DNA of 64,000 bases. Source: Desulfosporosinus orientis DSM 765. GTDB lineage: Bacteria; Bacillota; Desulfitobacteriia; Desulfitobacteriales; Desulfitobacteriaceae. This document shows, piece after piece, positions 26,541-34,940 of the stretch (its first letter is position 1; every line of letters starts with the position of its first letter). The position numbers and the translations under genes were made by a program. The stretch spans positions 2,282,001 to 2,346,000 of the forward strand of contig NC_016584.1 of assembly GCF_000235605.1 (NCBI RefSeq), read 5' to 3'. The notes under the pieces were generated by a model. It worked only from the letters and a program-made list of their open reading frames with translations, ran no database searches and had not been told where the DNA came from.

Positions 26541-26557
26541 TGAACCTATAATACGAA

Positions 26558-26626
26558 CAGGGTGTTCCCGTAACTTAGTAAATATGGATATAGTATGACG
26601 CTACGGGAACACCCAGAACGTTAGTG
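26558..26626 (+). other. attC1, right part (R'' cut by IS110 copy 1)
   Basis: The first part of R'' (GTAGAA) lies at 24954-24959, left of the IS. The rest has arms GGTGTTCCCGTAACTTAG and ACGCTACGGGAACACC and then R' starting GTTA at 26620. R' is itself cut after GTTA by a 115-bp insertion; the cassette start continues as TCTGACATCTGTC at 26739. Confidence 0.8.
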
Positions 26627-26738
26627 CGCCAAGCAAAGCTTGGTACTTCTTGCAAGGTGAAAGCCCTTGTTGGGCAAGGTCTAGCCACGCCGGGATTCTG
26701 TGCGGGGTGCGCCGGGTAACCGGCGCGTCTACCGTGAC
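26624..26738 (+). mobile_element. 115-bp insertion in attC R', group II intron-like remnant
   Basis: The insert splits the cassette start GTTA/TCTGACATCTGTC. The intact start is shown by the cassette's own 3' end, GACAGACGTCAGATAAT, which is the complement of the rejoined sequence. The insert begins GTGCGCC and ends GTGAC, fitting the group II intron ends (GUGYG...AY). It contains AAGGTGAAAGCCCTT, like domain I of bacterial group II introns. No reverse transcriptase is present, so it would be a deleted copy. IIC-attC introns are known to use attC sites. Confidence 0.5.
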
Positions 26739-26759
26739 TCTGACATCTGTCTTTTGGAG

Positions 26760-27071
26760 TTAGGTTAAAAAGTCATATTTTCTTTTTCCGTGTAAAATTC
26801 TCCGGATTTCAACAACCTCTTCTCCATCAAGAACAACATAGAACACTAAATAGTTAGCCACTATCAGCATTCTATAATTGAGAAGGATAAGTCTTTGGTC
26901 CTTAGGAGCACTTCCCATATACGGAAAATAGGACAATTCAGATATAGCCTTATCTATTTCATTCAATAAAGTTAGAGCGGCGGTCGGGTTGTCAATTTGG
27001 ATATATTCTAGGATTTCAGTTAGATCTTTTTCAGCAATGGGTAGATACTCAATTCGAAACTTATTGCTCAT
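26760..27071 (-). CDS. RelE/ParE-family toxin
   Basis: The 103-residue protein shows the ParE/RelE pattern: FRIEYLPIAEKDLTEILEYI, then NEIDKAISELSYFPYMGSAP, YRMLIVANYLVFYVVLDGEEVVEIRRILHGKRKY. It overlaps the antitoxin gene by 11 bp. It is carried against the array direction in the cassette bounded by 26621 and about 27413, as toxin-antitoxin cassettes in large integrons often are. The target (ribosome-bound mRNA or gyrase) cannot be told from sequence. Confidence 0.85.
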   Translation of the reverse strand: MSNKFRIEYLPIAEKDLTEILEYIQIDNPTAALTLLNEIDKAISELSYFPYMGSAPKDQRLILLNYRMLIVANYLVFYVVLDGEEVVEIRRILHGKRKYDFLT

Positions 27072-27330
27072 TGACCTGATTCCTCAATTTACTCATAAGT
27101 TCTTTATGAGAGATTCGTGGCATACCTGCAGCACTTTGTACTTCAGCTTCACCTAGTTTTTGATAGAGATCCAGTAATGCCTGTTGTTTTTCATAAAGAG
27201 CCATGCTCATCACAACTAGGTCGCCTTGACCATTCTTTGTAATAAAAACGGGTTCGCTCTCCTTATGACAAATTTCGGATATCTCGTTAAAGTTATTTCT
27301 TAAATCAGAAATTGGTTTTATTACAGGCAT
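27061..27330 (-). CDS. Phd/YefM-family antitoxin
   Basis: The protein (89 residues from the ATG at 27330, 9 nt after AGGACG; a GTG at 27339 is also possible) has the Phd/YefM N-terminal DNA-binding fold: MPVIKPISDLRNNFNEISEICHKESEPVFITKNGQGDLVVMSMALYE. Its acidic C-terminal part should wrap the toxin. It is the first gene of the toxin-antitoxin operon. TATAAT lies upstream on this strand (about 27366-27371). Confidence 0.85.
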   Translation of the reverse strand: MPVIKPISDLRNNFNEISEICHKESEPVFITKNGQGDLVVMSMALYEKQQALLDLYQKLGEAEVQSAAGMPRISHKELMSKLRNQVNEQ

Positions 27331-27406
27331 AGATAACACCGTCCTATCATTATTGTTGGTAATATTATATCATAATTGTGATAGATAGATGCAAGCGACA
27401 GACGTC

Positions 27407-27440
27407 AGATAATAAAACACGGATAAGTGATCCGTTTGAA
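27407..27440 (+). other. Decayed attC site after the toxin-antitoxin cassette
   Basis: GACAGACGTCAGATAAT ends the cassette that starts at 26621; R'' would be AGATAAC but reads AGATAAT. It is followed by a reduced hairpin (AAACACGGAT/ATCCGTTT) and no GTT box, so the site is probably inactive. Confidence 0.5.
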
Positions 27441-27605
27441 TAGACAAGAGGAAAAATGTGGGATATCTTTCATCGAGCATATAATCTTAGATGGATACGT
27501 TTCAGAAGTTGTGTCCTTGAAAGACAGAAGTGCTTTTATGACAAAAGTTTAACTGCTTTATTTAGAATAATGTTGGCTCGAAACTAGATATTGGAGGTGT
27601 AGAAA

Positions 27606-27932
27606 TTGGGTGGAATAATAATAGCTACAGTTGTTGTATTGTTTTGTGCTATTGTTTTTATTGGAATAGGAATATTTGCTTTAAACAAGAAATCACCTAT
27701 GCATTTCTGGTCTGGAACGGAGGTTAAGGCAGCAGAAATATCAAATGTAAGGGCATATAACAGAGCAAATGGGATTATGTGGATAGTATATGGCTCTGCA
27801 TATGTATTAGCAGCAATGCTGGGATTAGTTTTCCGGAATGCTATAGGAGTAGCAATTATTATTAATTGCACTTTGGGATTAATTATATTGATCATCGCTT
27901 ATCGACATATTTATAGGAAATACAAAATATAG
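27606..27932 (+). CDS. DUF3784 membrane protein
   Basis: A TTG start follows GGAGGTG. The 108-residue protein has three membrane segments and the DUF3784 signature between helices 1 and 2 (FWSGTEVKAAEISNVRAYNRANGIMWIVYG). Function of the family is unknown. It lies in the cassette zone, between the decayed attC at 27407 and the lipoprotein at 28021. Confidence 0.8.
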   Translation: MGGIIIATVVVLFCAIVFIGIGIFALNKKSPMHFWSGTEVKAAEISNVRAYNRANGIMWIVYGSAYVLAAMLGLVFRNAIGVAIIINCTLGLIILIIAYRHIYRKYKI

Positions 27933-28020
27933 AAGGGCATTTTTGCACCTAGGTTAAGAAGAGTTTAATTATTGCAGTTGTTCGCTATTTGTTTGATTTT
28001 TAATTAAAGGAATGATTTAG

Positions 28021-29466
28021 ATGAAATGTAAAATTATAAGTATATTTCTTTTGGTTCTATTAAGCATTACAACTACTGCTTGTTCCAATTCTTCAGACAG
28101 CAAAATAGAAAGTTCAAAGACCCAAGCCCTATCTGGAAACAATCTGAATCCAGCAATGGAAGCATATAAGACAGTATTACAAAACAATACTGAATTTTAC
28201 AGCACAGATAGTAAGAAAAAGGTATATTTGAATGATTTTTTAACGAATGAAGAGCTTTTTGGAATTCAATTTAAAGTAACGAACTTTACCGTGCTTGATG
28301 TGGATGGTGATAAAATACCAGAAGTTGTTCTTGAACTAAAGGAGAATGATTTTTATGAGGTTTTACATTATATGAATGGGGAGGTTTATGGATATATTCG
28401 GTCGTACAGACAATTAGAAAATATTAAAATTGATGGGACATTTGGCTGGTCAAATAGTGCGTTTAATAACGGAATTGGCCAATTAAAATTCAAACCCGAT
28501 GCCTGTGAAACTGAAAATTTAGGCTATTATGATGCAAATAAAACAGATCAATACTTCATTGATAACAAGCCTGTTACAGAGGAAACATATAACTCTTTCC
28601 TCAAAGAGGAAGATGAAAAAAAGGATGCTGTTTGGTTTGAATTCACTCAAAATAACCTTGAAACAGCGCTCTCTGCTTCATCAACTCAAGCCAGAACAAC
28701 TGCTGAAACGACTATTCCAATTACTTCAGACAATAAAACGGTTGAAGAAAATTCGAATATCGGTGACAACGTAGATACCGGCAAAAATCAATTTGAAAAA
28801 GGGTACTATGATTACAAGGGCACTATAAATAACAACATACACATCCAAATGAGTATCTACCCTTCAGGTCAAGATATAGTTGGAAGTTATTTTTATGAGA
28901 AGGAGAAAAAGGAAATTAATCTTAAAGGGAAAGCTGGGAACAATGAAATAGTTCTTTATGAATACGATTTTCAAGGCAAAAATACAGGCATCTTCCGGGG
29001 CACTATGAACACCCTTGATAGAATTCAAGGCACTTGGGCTAGTCCGGACGGCAAAAAGACTTATCCCTTTGCCTTAGACCTTGCCAGCAATCTTCCTGAA
29101 GTTGAATACGGGAAACGGTATGGAGTACCCGAAGGAGACCAAGCTGTAGAGGATTTTGTAACGCAAATCCAAAGTTATGTAATTAATAACAACAAAGAGG
29201 AACTAGCTGAACAAATTGCGTATCCGATAAATATAAAGGTAAATGGGAAAGTTGCGGGAATACAAACCAAGGATGATTTTATTTCGAAATATGACCAAAT
29301 CATTAATGCGAATTTCAAACAAGTAATTAGTAATACTGTTACAAAATATTTGTTTGCTAATTATCAAGGAATCATGTTTGGTAACGGTAAGTACAATCTT
29401 TGGATTAGTGAAGTGGTTACTACTGGAGTTCCCTCAAAACTGATGATTATCTCTATAAATAACTGA
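28021..29466 (+). CDS. Lipoprotein of unknown function
   Basis: The signal peptide ends SITTTACSNSS (lipobox). Residues 45-215 include an FG-GAP-like segment (TVLDVDGDKIPEVVLEL). A Thr/Glu-rich linker leads to a beta-rich middle (YYDYKGTINNNIHIQMSIYP, IQGTWASPDGKKTYPFALDL) and an NTF2-like end (AVEDFVTQIQSYVINNNKEELAEQIAYPI). It is followed by a cassette 3'-end remnant at 29498, so it was probably cassette cargo. Confidence 0.65.
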   Translation: MKCKIISIFLLVLLSITTTACSNSSDSKIESSKTQALSGNNLNPAMEAYKTVLQNNTEFYSTDSKKKVYLNDFLTNEELFGIQFKVTNFTVLDVDGDKIPEVVLELKENDFYEVLHYMNGEVYGYIRSYRQLENIKIDGTFGWSNSAFNNGIGQLKFKPDACETENLGYYDANKTDQYFIDNKPVTEETYNSFLKEEDEKKDAVWFEFTQNNLETALSASSTQARTTAETTIPITSDNKTVEENSNIGDNVDTGKNQFEKGYYDYKGTINNNIHIQMSIYPSGQDIVGSYFYEKEKKEINLKGKAGNNEIVLYEYDFQGKNTGIFRGTMNTLDRIQGTWASPDGKKTYPFALDLASNLPEVEYGKRYGVPEGDQAVEDFVTQIQSYVINNNKEELAEQIAYPINIKVNGKVAGIQTKDDFISKYDQIINANFKQVISNTVTKYLFANYQGIMFGNGKYNLWISEVVTTGVPSKLMIISINN

Positions 29467-29497
29467 TAAATCATTCAGTGAAACAGGAAAGATATAA

Positions 29498-29556
29498 GGC
29501 AAAAGGACTCCCATCCATGGTCGTTCTGAATTAAGGGGCATGGTCCGTTGGATTTG
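29498..29556 (+). other. Cassette 3'-end remnant without its attC
   Basis: The stretch AAGGACTCCCATCCATGGTCGTTCTGAATTAAGGGGCATGGTCC aligns with the cassette end at 55567-55610 (hairpin with TCC loop, TGAATCTGGGGGCATGG box). The R'' and attC that should follow are missing, and chromosome-type sequence begins instead. It marks the deletion edge of the left part of the array. Confidence 0.55.
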
Positions 29557-29587
29557 AAGCCACGAAATAAATATAGCCCCTTTCTTT

Positions 29588-29616
29588 GCCGCCATATGAA
29601 TGGCGGCTTATTAATT
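29588..29616 (+). terminator. Rho-independent terminator
   Basis: GCCGCCAT and ATGGCGGC form a perfect 8-bp stem around ATGA, followed by TTATTAATTTTTT. It isolates the cassette remnant from the sigma factor operon downstream. Confidence 0.75.
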
Positions 29617-29752
29617 TTTTCCGTCACCATCTACACTCAGAAATCGGAGGAGTTCAGGCGGAAAATATATAATATTTATGTCAGAAAATCTAAGGCACTT
29701 CGTATTAACTGGTGAGAGCTTCTTAAAGAATGGATGAAGGTGGAGGGAAGAT

Positions 29753-30313
29753 GTGGAGATCAATGATACCAATTTTGTGGCTCAATTGAAAAAGAAAAAC
29801 AGAAGGGCACTGGAATTTGCCATTGAAGCCTATGGGAACCTGGTTTACAGTATTGTGCGCAAAGTACTTCAGGCTGGCTTCGGCAACTCTTATGTTGAAG
29901 AATGTCTGAATGATGTTTTTTTATCCGTTTGGAACAACATGGCAAGTTTTGACGAGACCAAAGGCGATTTCCAAAGCTGGCTTGCTGCCGTCTCCAAATA
30001 TAAGGCCATTGATTATCAGAGGAAGCTAAGTAAACGGGATTCTGTAGAATGGACTACCGACAGGGAATTATCTGCTGAGCTTACCCCGGAAAATATTCTG
30101 GTATCTAAAGAAAACAGGAAGGAGCTTTTGGCGGCTATTCGGGAGATGAATGACCAGGACAGGGAGATATTCATCCGGCGTTACTTTCTTGGTGAAGATA
30201 TCAAAAATATTGCCAGGACATTTTCTGTGGACAGGAATGTCGTCGATCAAAGGCTTTCCAGGGGCCGGAAGTTTTTAAAGCAAAAACTGGTCGCGAAGGG
30301 AGAGAGGCTCTGA
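29753..30313 (+). CDS. ECF-type sigma-70 family RNA polymerase sigma factor
   Basis: The 186-residue protein has region 2 (RRALEFAIEAYGNLVYSIVRKVL ... LNDVFLSVWNNMASFDETKGDFQSWLAAVSKYKAIDYQRK) and region 4 (DREIFIRRYFLGEDIKNIARTFSVDRNVVDQRLSRGRKFLK). GTG start after GGAGGG. Its TGA overlaps the ATG of the DUF4179 gene by one base, so the two are translationally coupled and the partner is the likely anti-sigma. No clear autoregulatory promoter was found. Confidence 0.9.
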   Translation: MEINDTNFVAQLKKKNRRALEFAIEAYGNLVYSIVRKVLQAGFGNSYVEECLNDVFLSVWNNMASFDETKGDFQSWLAAVSKYKAIDYQRKLSKRDSVEWTTDRELSAELTPENILVSKENRKELLAAIREMNDQDREIFIRRYFLGEDIKNIARTFSVDRNVVDQRLSRGRKFLKQKLVAKGERL

Positions 30314-31719
30314 TGAATCACCGGAATTTAAAGCTGGAAGAAAAGGATATCTATCGGCTGTTGAATGAAGTCAGGTTTGATCAAAGCGAATGGGAGCCAG
30401 TGACTGATGAGATGCCGGAAATTCTTAAAGATAAGATCAGGAAAAATGTGTTGAAAGAAGTCAGGAACAAAAACTATCTGAAGAGCGTAAAAAGAAGTTT
30501 AATTGCTGCAGCTGTATTGCTTATTATATTGATAGGAGCCGGGACGGTGTCTCCGGCCTTAGCTAGGAATATACCGGTTCTTCATTCGATATTTGAGATA
30601 TTCAATGATAAATTCGGAACCTGCCAAGAATATATTCCTTATTCCCAGCTGGTGGACAAGAGCGTCACCGATAACGGCATAACTCTGACCATCAATGAAG
30701 CTTTGGCTGATGATTCCACCCTGATTTTAGGGTATACCATCAAAAGTGACAGCCGAAATGAGAATTTGAAGCTGGCTGAAACCAATATCATGCTAGGAGG
30801 GCTACTAATTAATGGCAGTCCGCCTGAAGGAGGCGGCATTACCGGAGATTATCTTGACGAGACAACCTATGTTGGCGTTGCCAGAATAACTTATCATTCT
30901 CCGTCGGCTTCGGATTTAGTGAAAATTGATTTAAATATTGACCAGTTTATGGGTGTGAAAGGTCATTGGGATTTTTCCTTCACGGTATCTAAAACTGAAC
31001 TGGTCCAGAAGACCAGGGTATTTAAGACCAACAATCAGGTGGATTTGCCGGAAGGCCTGGTGACGGTAGATAAGATAGTACTTACACCGATTGACAGTAC
31101 GATTTATTTCAGCGGAAACTACAAAGACCAAAACGCCGCAACAAAAGCCATGGATACCGTCGTTTATAGGTGGTTTGTTTTTGATGACCAGGGAATAGAG
31201 CTCTCCTCGGGAGGCGGCACTTTCGGTGGCAATGAGGCTCCTTACGGTAAGGATTTCCAGGGGACAGCAAAATTCCAGGCAGTTAAAACCATTCCCCGCT
31301 CTCTTACGATCGTTCCCTGCAGGTTTCCGGTTATCAGCGGCGATAGTGCAGACACAGAGAAGCCTCCCGAAAGCCTCCAATCAATTGATGGCAATTATCC
31401 GCTGGAGCTTTCTCAAGGGAAGATGGGGAAGTTAATCATTAAAGATATCACCACAGAGAAGGGAGAAACGGTGGTCCGTTATACGGCTGAGGGCAAAGCG
31501 CCTTATTTTCAGGGAACTAACTTGTATCTAAAAAATACCGCCGGGGAATATATCCATCCTCAACGATATGATATCAGGAGGGATGAAAATCACCCGAATG
31601 ACTTTACCATGGTATTTCCGGCCTTGGACTTAAGTCAAGGGTACAGTGTCAGTACATCTCAGTTTACCCATATGGATTTTATGGAGGATTTTAAGATTAA
31701 GATTGAACTTAAGAAATAA
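30313..31719 (+). CDS. DUF4179/DUF5643-type membrane anti-sigma factor
   Basis: A cytoplasmic N-terminus of about 60 residues (DIYRLLNEVRFDQSEWEPVTDEMPE) precedes one membrane helix (SLIAAAVLLIILIGAGTVSPALA). A large outer region of about 380 residues starts with the DUF4179 motif (VDKSVTDNGITLTINEALADDSTLILGYTI). Coupled to the sigma gene, it should bind that sigma inside and sense a signal outside. It resembles the product of 14978, so the window holds two related systems, one broken. Confidence 0.8.
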   Translation: MNHRNLKLEEKDIYRLLNEVRFDQSEWEPVTDEMPEILKDKIRKNVLKEVRNKNYLKSVKRSLIAAAVLLIILIGAGTVSPALARNIPVLHSIFEIFNDKFGTCQEYIPYSQLVDKSVTDNGITLTINEALADDSTLILGYTIKSDSRNENLKLAETNIMLGGLLINGSPPEGGGITGDYLDETTYVGVARITYHSPSASDLVKIDLNIDQFMGVKGHWDFSFTVSKTELVQKTRVFKTNNQVDLPEGLVTVDKIVLTPIDSTIYFSGNYKDQNAATKAMDTVVYRWFVFDDQGIELSSGGGTFGGNEAPYGKDFQGTAKFQAVKTIPRSLTIVPCRFPVISGDSADTEKPPESLQSIDGNYPLELSQGKMGKLIIKDITTEKGETVVRYTAEGKAPYFQGTNLYLKNTAGEYIHPQRYDIRRDENHPNDFTMVFPALDLSQGYSVSTSQFTHMDFMEDFKIKIELKK

Positions 31720-31771
31720 CGGAAATTTTGTGACCGTAGGTGAGAACCTATTGCAAACACACCGTTTTTGT

Positions 31772-31832
31772 AAATTTGGCTATTTGAGCCTTGCTAAGCT
31801 AGATTAGTAAGATCCTTAAATAGCCAAATTTT
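31772..31832 (+). terminator. Rho-independent terminator
   Basis: AAATTTGGCTATTTGAG pairs with CTTAAATAGCCAAATTTT around an inner GCTAAGCTAGATTAGTAA segment. It belongs to the same family as the stem at 16523 and ends the sigma/anti-sigma operon. Confidence 0.7.
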
Positions 31833-31855
31833 AAACAGGAATGAGGGAAGGACTC

Positions 31856-31912
31856 TTGACAAAACCTACTACAAATGTAATATATAATTATGATCAACTA
31901 CATTTGAAGTAG
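31856..31912 (+). promoter_or_regulatory. Promoter and probable BlaI operators
   Basis: TTGACA (31856-31861) and TAATAT (31878-31883) are 16 bp apart. TACAAATGTA overlaps the -10 region and a second inverted repeat, CTACATTTGAAGTAG, lies at 31898-31912. TACA-N2-TGTA is the core of BlaI/MecI operators, so BlaI probably represses its own operon here. Confidence 0.7.
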
Positions 31913-31924
31913 AAGGAGTTGCGT

Positions 31925-32323
31925 ATGAAATATAAACGCCTGCCTGATAGCGAACTTGAAGTCATGATGGCCTTATGGACGGCGAAGGAAGACGTCACCC
32001 GTTCGTTTCTAGAGGAAAAGCTGAAGAATAAGGGATGGGCCGGCAACACCATCAATACCTATCTGTCCCGCTTGTTGGAAAAAGGCTTTTTGTCTTGCGA
32101 ACGGAGAGGAAAGACCAATTATTATACCCCCCTTGTCGGGGAAGAAGAGTACCTGGAGTTTGAAAGCAAAACCATGCTGAGTAAGCTGTACGGAAGTTCG
32201 TTGAAAAATTTTGTGGTTTCTCTGTGCCGCCGTGATTCTCTCACTCCTGCGGAAATCGACGAGCTTCAGTGCCTGCTGGATGATTTGAAAAGGAGGGATG
32301 GAAAGGATGGAAATACTCCCTGA
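31925..32323 (+). CDS. BlaI/MecI-family repressor
   Basis: The ATG at 31925 follows AAGGAG. The 132-residue protein has the winged helix (LPDSELEVMMALWTAKEDVTRSFLEEKL, TINTYLSRLLEKGFLSCERRGKTNYYTPLV) and C-terminal dimer helices ending SLTPAEIDELQCLLDDLK. BlaI repressors are inactivated when the partner BlaR1 protease is triggered. It overlaps the BlaR1 gene by 17 bp. No beta-lactamase gene is adjacent, so the regulon is not evident. Confidence 0.9.
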   Translation: MKYKRLPDSELEVMMALWTAKEDVTRSFLEEKLKNKGWAGNTINTYLSRLLEKGFLSCERRGKTNYYTPLVGEEEYLEFESKTMLSKLYGSSLKNFVVSLCRRDSLTPAEIDELQCLLDDLKRRDGKDGNTP

Positions 32324-34085
32324 ACTGACGGCCAACATTTTAGAGATCACCTTTGGGGTTTCCTTTGCCCTGATCTTTTTATTCCTGCTCGGTCCTGTAC
32401 TGAATCGCCGCTACATTGCCAAGTGGCGTTATTGGGTCTGGCTGATTTTAGCCGTCAGGCTGTTGGTCCCCATCAATCCCAGCTTACCGGCGGCTCCTGT
32501 GCAAATTCAAATGCCTGGGGAAGTCACTCAATTCAGCCCGGTTTCCGTGCAATCAGGGGAGACTCATCCCCAGGCAGCCGGCCCCGCTTCTCTTAGTGTC
32601 GCCCCCCTAACCCCTGAGGACAGGGAAAATAACAAGGTGATGGGGTTAAAACTGCTCTCCGGTCTTTGGGCGACGGGTATGGTACTGTTCCTTCTCTGGC
32701 AGCTTGCTGCCTATGGTCGTTTCCGCCGCTTTATCCGCCGTTGGAGCAGGCCTGTCACTTCATCTAATGCCTATGACATGATGGCTAAACTCAAAGAAGA
32801 ATTGAAGATCACCTCCGCTGTTCAGCTTATAGTCTGCCCCCCCATCAACAGCCCCCTCTTAACCGGGGTTTTCCGGCCGCTGATCGTGCTTCCTCATGAG
32901 GAGTATACCGAAAGTGATTGGTTTTTTATCCTCAAACATGAGCTCATTCACCACAAGCGGCACGATATTCCCTATAAACTTTTGATCCTGGCAGCCAACA
33001 TGGTCCATTGGTTTAATCCGCTGGTCTGGCTGATGGTACGCCGGTCCAACAAAGACCTTGAAATTTCCTGTGACGACGCTATAATCGCCGGTCTGAACTG
33101 GGAAGAGCGAGGGTGTTACAGTGATACCATGATGGCGGCTATCATTAAAAAGTCCCCAAAGGCTCCGGCCTTATCCACTCATTTTTTGCCCGGCACCAAG
33201 GCCATCAAAGAGCGGTTTGTGAACATTTTCGATATCCGCAAGAAACAGAAAGGACTCCTGGCGCTCTTCATCCTGACGATTTGCCTGGCAGCAGCAGGCA
33301 CGCTGGTAGGATGTAAGGCCGGAAATAAGCCGGACATAAAGGTTACGGTCCTGCTGCAAGACCTGACAGACGAGGACTACCTGCGTGTCGGGACCGGTGA
33401 GATTTATAACCCAACCATTCAGGATTTTAAGAAGTTAACTATAAGACTGGACACACATGGGGTCCCAAACCGCAGCATCAGTTTTCCGACCTCCCGGGAT
33501 CTCCAAGACTTGTTTACCTCCGATGTCTACTGGTTCGGCCGTTCAGAATCCATGGACCCTAAAGTGGAGGATGTATACTATTTGCTGGAATCAACCTTAT
33601 ACACCCGAAACGTCACGCCCCAGGAAATCCGCGAAAAATTAAAGAATCTGGAGATTGATATTTCCAATACGGATCAGCAAGGGAAAACGTTGGAGAGCAC
33701 TTATAACCTGGCCGATTATTTTCAGGTTAAAGGCAAAATCAGCGGCCTGAATCAAGCAGGAAGGAAGCAAAAAGAGGAGTTAGAGAGCCTGATTGGAAGG
33801 GAATTCCCGGAAACTGTCTCCAGAAAACAGGGGGTGCTGATATCGTCAAAACTTATCCCGCAATCCGTCATTCCCCAGGACGACCTGCTCTTGGCTTTAA
33901 TCATGAATGAAGGGAAAATGGGGCAGTCTGGTATCAGTTTGTTGGTTCTGGACCATGATCTAAACTTGATCGGCAAATGCGACGGAGAGATTCCTTTAAG
34001 TCCTGGCTATTCAGTACAAACCTTCCGGTCCGAGGGTTATAACCATTACTTTCGGCTGCACGGATCAAAGCAAATGGCTTGCTGA
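32307..34085 (+). CDS. BlaR1/MecR1-type M56 metalloprotease sensor, C-terminus frameshifted
   Basis: The ATG at 32307 is 10 nt after AGGAGG; one at 32298 is too close to it. Four membrane segments (about residues 5-30, 40-55, 110-130 and 310-330) surround the M56 protease domain with the zinc motif HELIHHKRHD and a distal glutamate (LEISCDDA). The outer region lacks a penicillin-binding fold that I can recognise. Near 34070 the frame shifts: the other frame continues WLADSDTVVPVDIQKAKAVY to 34269, so the annotated end is not original. Confidence 0.8.
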   Translation: MEILPELTANILEITFGVSFALIFLFLLGPVLNRRYIAKWRYWVWLILAVRLLVPINPSLPAAPVQIQMPGEVTQFSPVSVQSGETHPQAAGPASLSVAPLTPEDRENNKVMGLKLLSGLWATGMVLFLLWQLAAYGRFRRFIRRWSRPVTSSNAYDMMAKLKEELKITSAVQLIVCPPINSPLLTGVFRPLIVLPHEEYTESDWFFILKHELIHHKRHDIPYKLLILAANMVHWFNPLVWLMVRRSNKDLEISCDDAIIAGLNWEERGCYSDTMMAAIIKKSPKAPALSTHFLPGTKAIKERFVNIFDIRKKQKGLLALFILTICLAAAGTLVGCKAGNKPDIKVTVLLQDLTDEDYLRVGTGEIYNPTIQDFKKLTIRLDTHGVPNRSISFPTSRDLQDLFTSDVYWFGRSESMDPKVEDVYYLLESTLYTRNVTPQEIREKLKNLEIDISNTDQQGKTLESTYNLADYFQVKGKISGLNQAGRKQKEELESLIGREFPETVSRKQGVLISSKLIPQSVIPQDDLLLALIMNEGKMGQSGISLLVLDHDLNLIGKCDGEIPLSPGYSVQTFRSEGYNHYFRLHGSKQMAC

Positions 34086-34269
34086 TTCCGATACTGTTGT
34101 TCCCGTAGATATTCAAAAGGCTAAGGCGGTCTATGACAATGGGAGTGAGGATTTGTCCCCGGTACAGAATAACAGCTATATCTGCTGGGTCAAAGGAAAC
34201 CCCAAGCTGGCGGGATTATATTTTTACAATGATAAAGATGTGCTCCAGGTCCTGTACTGCCCGACCTGA
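34070..34269 (+). pseudogene. Frameshifted continuation of the BlaR1-type gene
   Basis: After the stop at 34085 another frame reads WLADSDTVVPVDIQKAKAVYDN ... NPKLAGLYFYNDKDVLQVLYCPT, clearly protein-like and contiguous with the upstream product. It ends at a TGA; a further frame change (YCPDLKEALPEADTFKKW) leads into the next fragment. Several indels have accumulated. Confidence 0.5.
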
Positions 34270-34277
34270 AAGAAGCC

Positions 34278-34857
34278 TTGCCCGAGGCGGATACCTTTAA
34301 GAAATGGTCGAAGCGCTTGAAAATTTCAGGGGTCATGGCGTTGGCCCTCATCCTTCTCGGGGCTGGGATTGGCGTTTTAAGCTTTGAAGCCGGCAGTGTG
34401 GTGAAAAAAGATAACTTAACGGTTAAAGATGTTGCTCAAACCCTGAAACAGGCGGGGTTGTCTCTGAACTCCGCTTCCGGTGTGAATCCTGAGGAGTATA
34501 AAATGGGGCAGGTGGAGCCGGGGATTTATCAGGTCAAAGAGCTGAACGGGGTGCTTTTAAATATAGGAAAGGCTGTCTTTTACAAACTGAACGGAGGGGA
34601 ACAGATTGTACCAAGGGGAAGGGGATAACTGGAAAGGGAAAGTGATCATTAATTACTATAACCAGTTTTGGACCGATGATAAGGGGGTTAACCGTTATGA
34701 CGGCGGGGCCCATAAACAAACGGTGCTGGAGTATAAAGGAGATCCCACTACGATTCATGGTAATTTCAGTTCATTTGGTTCAACATATTCAAGGATATCG
34801 TCCTGTTGGCAATACTGGAAAATAGCCGCTCCACATGGGGCTAAGGACAATTCTTAG
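34278..34857 (+). pseudogene. Frameshifted gene for a membrane-anchored protein
   Basis: The first frame (34278-34628) has a membrane segment (ISGVMALALILLGAGIGVLSF) and then VKDVAQTLKQAGLSLN. It continues in another frame from about 34606 as YQGEGDNWKGKVIINYYNQFWTDDKG. The break is near 34610. The start codon is also unclear because the reading seems to continue from upstream. Family not recognised. Confidence 0.5.
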
Positions 34858-34940
34858 TTAGAGCTAGTTATTCCGGTTAAAATGGCTCAATTCCTGAAAG
34901 GAAAAATAATCTAATTATTACAAATAATAAAGGAATTGAG

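Larger units (their letters stand above)
24960..26557 (-). mobile_element. IS110-family element, copy 1, inserted in attC R''
   Basis: The 1598-bp unit starts ACCAGCTAATTG and ends CTATAATACGAA (plus-strand sense) and is present four times (also 39304, 45808 and 61495) with only a few base differences. In every case the left flank is the first part of an attC R'' box (here GTAGAA) and the right flank is CAG plus the rest of the attC, so all copies entered at the same base in the same orientation. The exact edge is uncertain by the AA shared by both sides. The transposase leaves 137 bp at its 3' side and 246 bp at its 5' side. Confidence 0.9.
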
